NCBI GenBank assembly: GCA_052061695.1
Contig: JBPZEY010000010.1
Reading direction: 5' to 3' (one strand)
DNA from: Alkalicoccus luteus
Lineage (GTDB): Bacteria > Bacillota > Bacilli > Bacillales > Salisediminibacteriaceae
Length of the DNA: 64,000 nucleotides
Below the pieces are notes generated by a model. That model searched no databases. It saw nothing but the letters and a program-made list of their open reading frames with translations, and was not told the origin of the DNA. This document shows positions 59,481-64,000 of the stretch, one piece after another. The translations under genes were made by a program, and so were the position numbers. How positions within the stretch are numbered: position 1 is the first letter of the stretch; each line of letters opens with the position of its first letter.

Positions 59481-61466
59481 TCAGTCGATCGTTTCCCAGA
59501 ACGATTCCGCAAGATCAACTGCGTAGCTGCTGCCGCCGACGTCCTCGGCGTTTTGGATCATAAAGGTGGCTACATATTCATCGTCGTAGCTCGTAAACCA
59601 GCCGATCTGCTCGCCGTCCTCGACAGTTTGATCGCTCTTCAGCTCCGCGGTACCGGTTTTTCCGGCAATGTCACGCGCCCAGCTGCTGCGATAGGCCGTG
59701 CCGTCTTCTTCCTGCGTCACCGCCTCGAGCGAGTCATGCACGACCGCGGCCGTTTCCGGACTGAACAGCTCGGTTTCGCCGCCGTCGCCGAACAGCACCG
59801 GCTCGATCATCGTACCGTCATTGACGAATGCGGTATAAAGAGCCGTGATATGCACCGGAGCTATTTCAACTTCCCCCTGGCCGTAACCGGAGTCCGCCAG
59901 CAGAATCTCGGTATCGAGTCCGTCATTTGCCAGCTGGGCGTCATGTACCGGAAAGTCATAGCTGAAGCCGCCGTCCATCCCGAACGTTTCCCCCCAGCTT
60001 TCCATTGCATCCGCTCCGATTTCAAGCGCCTCCTGAGCAAAATAAATGTTGTCGGACAGCTGCATGGCGGTCGTGAGATCTACCTCGGTTTCGCTGTCAT
60101 TCACGCGCGTAATCGAATAGCCGCCCCAGCTGTCGTCCGCCTGCCACTGCTCGCCTTCGATCGTGCGCGTCGCTGACGGATCGAGCGTTTCTTCCTCCAG
60201 CCCGATCGCGGCAGTAAACGGCTTCCAGATTGACCCTGGCGAATACGCGTTTTGGAAACGGCGCTCAAACAAGACATCGGTCGTCTCCAGCTCATCGGCG
60301 CGCGGGTCCGGGAGCTGCAGGTAGCGCAGGTTGGCGTCAAAGGCCGGAGTGCTCACAAGCGCGAGCGTGTCGCCAGTTTGCGGATCGAGCACAACCGCCG
60401 CACCGGAGTCTTCCTCTAAAATCTCATGGACGTCCGCCTGCAGCTCCGCGTCAATCGTGAGCGTTACGTTTTCACCGTTTACTGGCGCTTCTTCCTGAAT
60501 CACGTCACGCACGTCGCCGTCCTCATCGGTCACCGCAAGCCGGAAGCCGCTTTGTCCGCGCAGCTCTTCTTCAAGCAGAAGCTCCACGCCGTTTTTCCCG
60601 ATATAGGACTCCGACTGGTAGCCGGTCGTCTCCTCCATCTCCTCTCCGGTGATCGGCCCGATGTGACCGACCAGATGCCCGGTTTCTGCCCCGTACGGGT
60701 ATTCCCGGCCATCTTCACGGTTTAAGAGCACCCCGGGAATGTCCGTCAGCTCGTCAACACGGTCGTCGGTGAGCGCGATCGTCTGAATCGGTGCGAACCA
60801 TTCCGGGTTATCCGGATACATCTCCGCCCGGGCGAGCGCGTCGTCGGCGTCAATGCCAAGTACGTCCGCAAAGGCTTCAGCGCTCTCCTCAACATCTTCT
60901 GCTGCTTCCGGCACGATGCCCGCTTCATAAATCTCACCGTTGACCGCAAGCGCTTCGCCGTTTCTGTCCAAAATCTCGCCGCGGATTGGTTCCTCACGGC
61001 TGATCGCAAGCCGGTCGTTTGGCTGCTGCATTCCGTAAAAGAAGTGCGCCGGCTCCCAGATGACTTGCCACTCGGTTTCCTCCTCAGCTACTTCCACCTG
61101 CTCCACGAGCACGTCTGTTGTAACAGAAATATCGCCGGCTTCTGTCGTAAACACCGTTTCGACTTCGTAGGTGATGCTGTCGATTTCGCCGTAGTCCGGC
61201 GGCTCTTCCTCTGTGTACTCCGGTGTTGTGATGCTGCCGGTTTCCACTTCAATACCCGCGTCCCCGTACACCGTTTCATAGCGCTCCGCAAATTCCCAGT
61301 CAATATCGGCTATCGAATTCGCATCAATTTCTGCTTCCATTGCCTCGAAGTCACCGGACGACCAGGCGTTTATGTAAGGCGTAAGCGTCGTTTCCTGCGG
61401 GTTTTCCGGCTCCTCCGAGCAGGCCGCAAGCAACACGACCAGACCAAGTGCTGCAGCTTTCTTCAT
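59481..61466 (-). CDS. pbpC: lipoprotein penicillin-binding protein (PbpC/PBP3-like transpeptidase)
   Basis: A class B transpeptidase that cross-links peptidoglycan. 661 residues: lipoprotein signal with LLAAC (Cys16), an NTF2-like MecA_N domain (about 25-145), the PBP dimer domain, and the transpeptidase domain. The three active-site motifs are Ser412-I-W-Lys415, Ser471-Asp-Asn473 and Lys603-Thr-Gly605. The domain order matches B. subtilis PbpC and staphylococcal PBP2a. It is extremely acidic, as expected of a surface protein in a salt-adapted cell. The frame is open 108 bases upstream, but the lipobox fixes the start at 61466, behind GGGGG. Confidence 0.92.
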   Translation of the reverse strand: MKKAAALGLVVLLAACSEEPENPQETTLTPYINAWSSGDFEAMEAEIDANSIADIDWEFAERYETVYGDAGIEVETGSITTPEYTEEEPPDYGEIDSITYEVETVFTTEAGDISVTTDVLVEQVEVAEEETEWQVIWEPAHFFYGMQQPNDRLAISREEPIRGEILDRNGEALAVNGEIYEAGIVPEAAEDVEESAEAFADVLGIDADDALARAEMYPDNPEWFAPIQTIALTDDRVDELTDIPGVLLNREDGREYPYGAETGHLVGHIGPITGEEMEETTGYQSESYIGKNGVELLLEEELRGQSGFRLAVTDEDGDVRDVIQEEAPVNGENVTLTIDAELQADVHEILEEDSGAAVVLDPQTGDTLALVSTPAFDANLRYLQLPDPRADELETTDVLFERRFQNAYSPGSIWKPFTAAIGLEEETLDPSATRTIEGEQWQADDSWGGYSITRVNDSETEVDLTTAMQLSDNIYFAQEALEIGADAMESWGETFGMDGGFSYDFPVHDAQLANDGLDTEILLADSGYGQGEVEIAPVHITALYTAFVNDGTMIEPVLFGDGGETELFSPETAAVVHDSLEAVTQEEDGTAYRSSWARDIAGKTGTAELKSDQTVEDGEQIGWFTSYDDEYVATFMIQNAEDVGGSSYAVDLAESFWETID

Positions 61467-61578
61467 GCTAAATGCCCCCTTAAAGCGATCTCTACTACGT
61501 ACTATACAGGAGTATAGACGGAAACTCGATGCAGAAGGGTGCGCAAATCCGGAAGAAAAAGGAACATTTTTCATGCAA

Positions 61579-61614
61579 GTAGACGCGTCTACATGTAGAT
61601 CCGTCTACAAGTAG
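61579..61614. repeat. 16-bp tandem palindrome array between pbpC and rlmH
   Basis: Two direct copies of GTAGANNNNTCTACAW (61579-61594 and 61595-61610) and a further GTAG (61611-61614). Half-sites GTAGA and TCTAC alternate at 9 and 7 bp, giving overlapping palindromes GTAGACGCGTCTAC, TCTACATGTAGA and TGTAGA-TCCG-TCTACA. It is probably an operator for a cooperatively binding dimer; the protein is unknown. It lies 113 bp upstream of the pbpC start and 17 bp from parS. Confidence 0.7.
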
Positions 61615-61631
61615 CCCACCGGGAAACGTGC

Positions 61632-61647
61632 TGTTTCACGTGAAACA
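61632..61647. promoter_or_regulatory. parS: parS site upstream of rlmH
   Basis: TGTTTCACGTGAAACA is the perfect 16-bp parS consensus for Spo0J, in the pbpC/rlmH intergenic region about 50 kb from oriC. Confidence 0.97.
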
Positions 61648-61700
61648 AGAAACTTCCAATATGATAAGCTGGAGAAAACAAACGGAAAAGAGGGACGGTC

Positions 61701-62180
61701 ATGCAGATCACGATTATCAGCGTCGGCAAGCTGAAGGAGAAATACTTAAAGCAGGGAATAGCGGAATTTGAAAAGCGGCTCAGCGCTTACTGCAAGCTGC
61801 AGCTTGTGGAAGTGAGCGACGAGCAGGCACCGGAGACGATGAGTGAGAAGGAAATCGAGCAGGTGAAGGAGAAGGAAGGGGAGCGGATCTTACAAAAGAT
61901 CAAGCCGGGGCAATACGTGTACGCGCTCGACCTTGGCGGCAATCAGCGCACATCGGAAGCCTTCGCCGATGAACTCGACAAACTCTCCATCCACGGCAAA
62001 AGCCAAATCGCCTTCGTCATCGGCGGCTCCAACGGCCTAAGCGAAAGCGTGCTTAAGCGAGCAGACGCCAGCATCAGCTTCTCAAAAATGACCTTCCCGC
62101 ACCAGCTCATGAAACTGATCCTCATCGAGCAAGTGTATCGCGCGTTTCGGATAATGAAGGGAGATCCGTACCACAAGTAG
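61701..62180 (+). CDS. rlmH: 23S rRNA (pseudouridine-1915-N3) methyltransferase RlmH
   Basis: A SPOUT methyltransferase acting on m3-pseudouridine 1915 in helix 69 of 23S rRNA (YydA in B. subtilis). 159 residues: MQITIISVGKLKEKYLKQGI at the start, the trefoil knot FVIGGSNGLSESVLKRAD, and C-terminal MTFPHQLMKLILIEQVYRAFRIMKGDPYHK pieces. In B. subtilis it lies next to htrA-yyzF; here it is 17 kb away. The ribosome-binding sequence is weak (GAGGG). Confidence 0.97.
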   Translation: MQITIISVGKLKEKYLKQGIAEFEKRLSAYCKLQLVEVSDEQAPETMSEKEIEQVKEKEGERILQKIKPGQYVYALDLGGNQRTSEAFADELDKLSIHGKSQIAFVIGGSNGLSESVLKRADASISFSKMTFPHQLMKLILIEQVYRAFRIMKGDPYHK

Positions 62181-62307
62181 ATGAGGTTTCTGTTATTGAA
62201 TTACCAGAAATAATGTTATGATTATACTTTCAAATTATGATTAAGTTTGTGCGCCGCAAAACAATTATGCTTCTATTATTTTAAATAATTTTTGCGTAGC
62301 TTATAGA

Positions 62308-62334
62308 GAACGAACGTTCGCTTTATGTTATAAT
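62308..62334 (+). promoter_or_regulatory. promoter with LexA-like box before a truncated gene
   Basis: GAACGAACGTTC (62308-62319) keeps the GAAC-N4-GTTC core of the Bacillus LexA/DinR box, with two changes at the outer bases. It lies just upstream of the extended -10 TGT-TATAAT (-10 at 62329-62334). A damage-inducible promoter is possible. Confidence 0.45.
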
Positions 62335-62357
62335 GAATTAAAAAGGGAGGGTTTTTA

Positions 62358-62594
62358 GTGAGTGAAATTGCACTAAATACTTTAACAAAGCCTGAAGCAA
62401 ACGTGCTTTTAGATTTTATCACAGAGAAATCTAATCGAAATAAGGAATTAGAATGGAAGCGCCCCACTCCAACGCATGTTGTGGCGTTTGTTCGGTATAC
62501 TGCCGATGCGTGTCCGGCATATGTTCCGGCACCGTCCGGTGCTGGCCATACGTTCCGATCAAGGTGGGATGAGAAGCAATTCTCATATGATTAA
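62358..62594 (+). pseudogene. 5' remnant of a gene cut by IS21-family sequence
   Basis: A GTG start with GGGAGGG eight bases upstream is followed by about 33-35 codons (MSEIALNTLTKPEANVLLDF...) of AT-rich coding sequence. From about 62450-62460 the frame enters antisense transposase sequence and stops at 62594. The original product is not recognisable. Its promoter carries the LexA-like box. Confidence 0.65.
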
Positions 62595-63727
62595 AATAGA
62601 TTTCTAAGCTCTCTTCCGATACTTTGACCTCTACCCAGTATCCAATATAGTCATAGGGAGCGGAATAAAACATGCCTTTCTCGGCAATGTGATAATCCGG
62701 CTGTACTTTCGCTGTCCGCCATTCGGCAAGCGAGTATCGTGTTTCTGGCATAGGAAGGAGGGCAAATTGTTCTTCTTCGAGAAATGCTGACCAGCGCGAT
62801 CCTTCTTTTTTGGTAAATGGGTGGTGGTTGAAAGCCTCCAGTTTTGTGCGGATCTCTTGATTGAGTTCGTCTAATGAAAAGCAAGTCGTCGATCGAAGAG
62901 CAGCGATGATCCAAGTAAAAACGGCCTTGACAGAGCTTTCCACAGAAGCCTTGTCATGCGGCGAACGGACTCGTGTCGGCATGACCACAGTCCCATAGTG
63001 CCGAGCCATCTCGGCATATGTTTTGTTAATGACTAATTCTTTGGAGGTATGTTTGGTAATGCCTGTCTTTAAATTATCAGGAACGAGGATGTGGGAAACG
63101 CCGTTGAAATAAGCGAAGTAGTTCTGATGAAGCTTGATCCAGGCAGGTAAATCCATTGAAAAAGAACCTTCAACATAGGCAAGTTGGGAACAAGGGAGGG
63201 ACGCAACGAAAACATAAACGGGGATCCTTTCTCCAGAATCTGGATCCTGAACGAACAATGTCGTTCCAGCCCAATCCACTTCAATCAATTCTCCTGGTTT
63301 TCGTCGGATCCGCATGGTGGCCTTATGCTTTCGTGCAAAGTTGTGATAATGTTCGGTGAACGTTCGATAGGCATATGGAATAGCACCCTCTTCCTGTGCC
63401 TGACGGAGATACACCTCATGAAGTAGTGTAAGTGTCACGTGGGGCTTGGCCAGTTCCGTATGAATGTAATCAAAATCCATCCGGTGACGACCTGAAGCTT
63501 CGACTTTCTTTTCTGGATACAGAAAATCTTCTAACCAGGGGGTCGGTCATGTCATCATCCAATGGCAACGACAACCCCTGCTTTTCTGCCAACCGAATGA
63601 CTTCTGTTACTTTCTGACGGGAATGCCTAGTCATGGCCGCGATCGTCCGTAGACTTCGCTCTTCTCCGTGTAGTTCCAGCATATAGCGGTATGGAAATAT
63701 AAAAAACCTCCTGTAAACAAATGTCAC
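62431..63727 (-). pseudogene. IS21-family transposase IstA, frameshifted and 3'-truncated
   Basis: The N-terminal helix-turn-helix (GEERSLRTIAAMTRHSRQKVTEVI) runs in one frame to about 63540. The integrase core (RKPGELIEVDWAGTTLFVQD, VPDNLKTGITK, PTRVRSPHDKASVESSVKA) continues in another frame. The frames join if one base is removed from the CCCCC run (63538-63542), giving DPWLEDFLYPEKK. The C terminus ends at ALEWGAS and then reads unrelated sequence, so the last part of istA and all of istB are missing. Confidence 0.85.
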
Positions 63728-63819
63728 ACCGAAAAAAAGCAGGCATGCTCATTTAGTATACAGGAGGTTGGTACACGACTCCGCAAAAGGCGGTACAAAG
63801 CTCTGCAAGGACTGGTACA
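62450..63819 (-). mobile_element. decayed IS21-family element
   Basis: The right end is defined by terminal repeats at 63770-63819 ending in 5'-TGTACC when read inward from 63819. The left end is missing: sequence jumps from istA into the truncated gene near 62450-62460. No istB or left inverted repeat remains, so the element is immobile. The left boundary is approximate. Confidence 0.75.
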
Positions 63820-64000
63820 AATCAAATGCAGTATTCATTCGAAAAGGCCGATCCAGCCACTCAACATATTTGTACCGGGAATGGGACAAGATGAAGGCAA
63901 TAAAGTAGAGGCGTTTCCTTCCGCCTATCGTTGTTTCGACGACCGTTTGGCCAAAATCCACCTGGGCCTGCTGGCCCGGCAAACTTTCTGGAATTGATGC
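63749..64000 (-). pseudogene. second IS21-family IstA fragment, interrupted, continues past the window
   Basis: The integrase-core segment LPGQQAQVDFGQTVV...IGGRKRLYFIAFILSHSRYKYVEWLDRPF is a different IstA subtype from the neighbouring element. The frame is open to base 64000. Recognisable sequence stops at about 63820, where the terminal repeats of the other IS21 element begin; the remaining codons to 63749 are IS-end sequence. It was therefore interrupted by that insertion. Confidence 0.8.
63770..63819. repeat. IS21-type terminal repeats, 22-bp period
   Basis: GGTACA occurs at 63770-63775, 63792-63797 and 63814-63819, exactly 22 bp apart, with partly similar spacers. Multiple subterminal repeats are characteristic of IS21 ends, where transposase binds. 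Confidence 0.75.

Overview
This window is the replication-origin region of a Bacillaceae chromosome. The gene order gyrA-gyrB-remB-recF-yaaA-dnaN-dnaA-oriC-rpmH-rnpA-yidD-spoIIIJ-jag-mnmE-mnmG-rsmG-noc-soj-spo0J, then rpsF-ssb-rpsR-yybS-gdpP-rplI-dnaC-purA and walRKHIJ-htrA, is the Bacillus layout. GC content is near 50 percent by eye and many proteins are strongly acidic (the GyrA tail, WalH, the lipoprotein PBP), which suggests a halophilic or haloalkaliphilic member. The species cannot be fixed from the window alone.

Left arm (1-13.2 kb, minus strand, leading away from oriC). The window opens on the promoter and leader of an rRNA operon whose 16S gene lies outside. Next come a CYP152-type fatty-acid peroxygenase gene that overlaps a YflT-type stress gene, a degenerate HD-GYP protein, and gyrA, gyrB, remB, recF and yaaA behind one clear promoter. 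A strong terminator separates them from dnaN-dnaA. oriC is bipartite: a DnaA-box cluster lies upstream of dnaA, and DnaA boxes, a GC spacer, five DnaA-trios and an AT-rich unwinding stretch lie between dnaA and dnaN.

Right arm (13.8-44.4 kb, plus strand). This holds rpmH/rnpA and the membrane insertase and tRNA-modification genes. It then has the nucleoid-occlusion and partition genes noc, soj and spo0J with an internal parS, followed by ychF, the rpsF-ssb-rpsR operon, c-di-AMP phosphodiesterase gdpP, rplI, the replicative helicase and purA. A five-tRNA cluster and the essential WalRK cell-wall regulon genes close this arm. A small M50-type peptidase gene and an Nramp-like transporter are inserted around purA. 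Perfect palindromes matching the Noc-binding site lie in mnmG and just upstream of walR.

Accessory segment (44.4-61.5 kb). The usual yyzF-rlmH neighbourhood is split by about 17 kb. The segment carries a photolyase/cryptochrome, an alpha/beta hydrolase, a two-component system with a three-gene ABC exporter (LnrJKLMN layout), and an alanine-utilisation group (alr, ald, a PucR-type activator, a Na+/alanine symporter). It also carries a maltose acetyltransferase, small membrane proteins and a PbpC-like lipoprotein transpeptidase. A second cluster of DnaA boxes sits at its left border. A perfect parS and an unusual 16-bp tandem palindrome array sit at its right border, before rlmH.

Right end (62.2-64.0 kb). 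This is AT-richer, rearranged DNA. A short gene behind a LexA-like box is cut after about 35 codons by a decayed IS21-family element, whose transposase is frameshifted and 3'-truncated. That element had itself inserted into a different IS21-family transposase gene running off the window. No wholly new multi-gene system is evident. The most unusual signals are regulatory and architectural: the second DnaA-box cluster, the palindrome array, the Noc-site placement and the degenerate HD-GYP.
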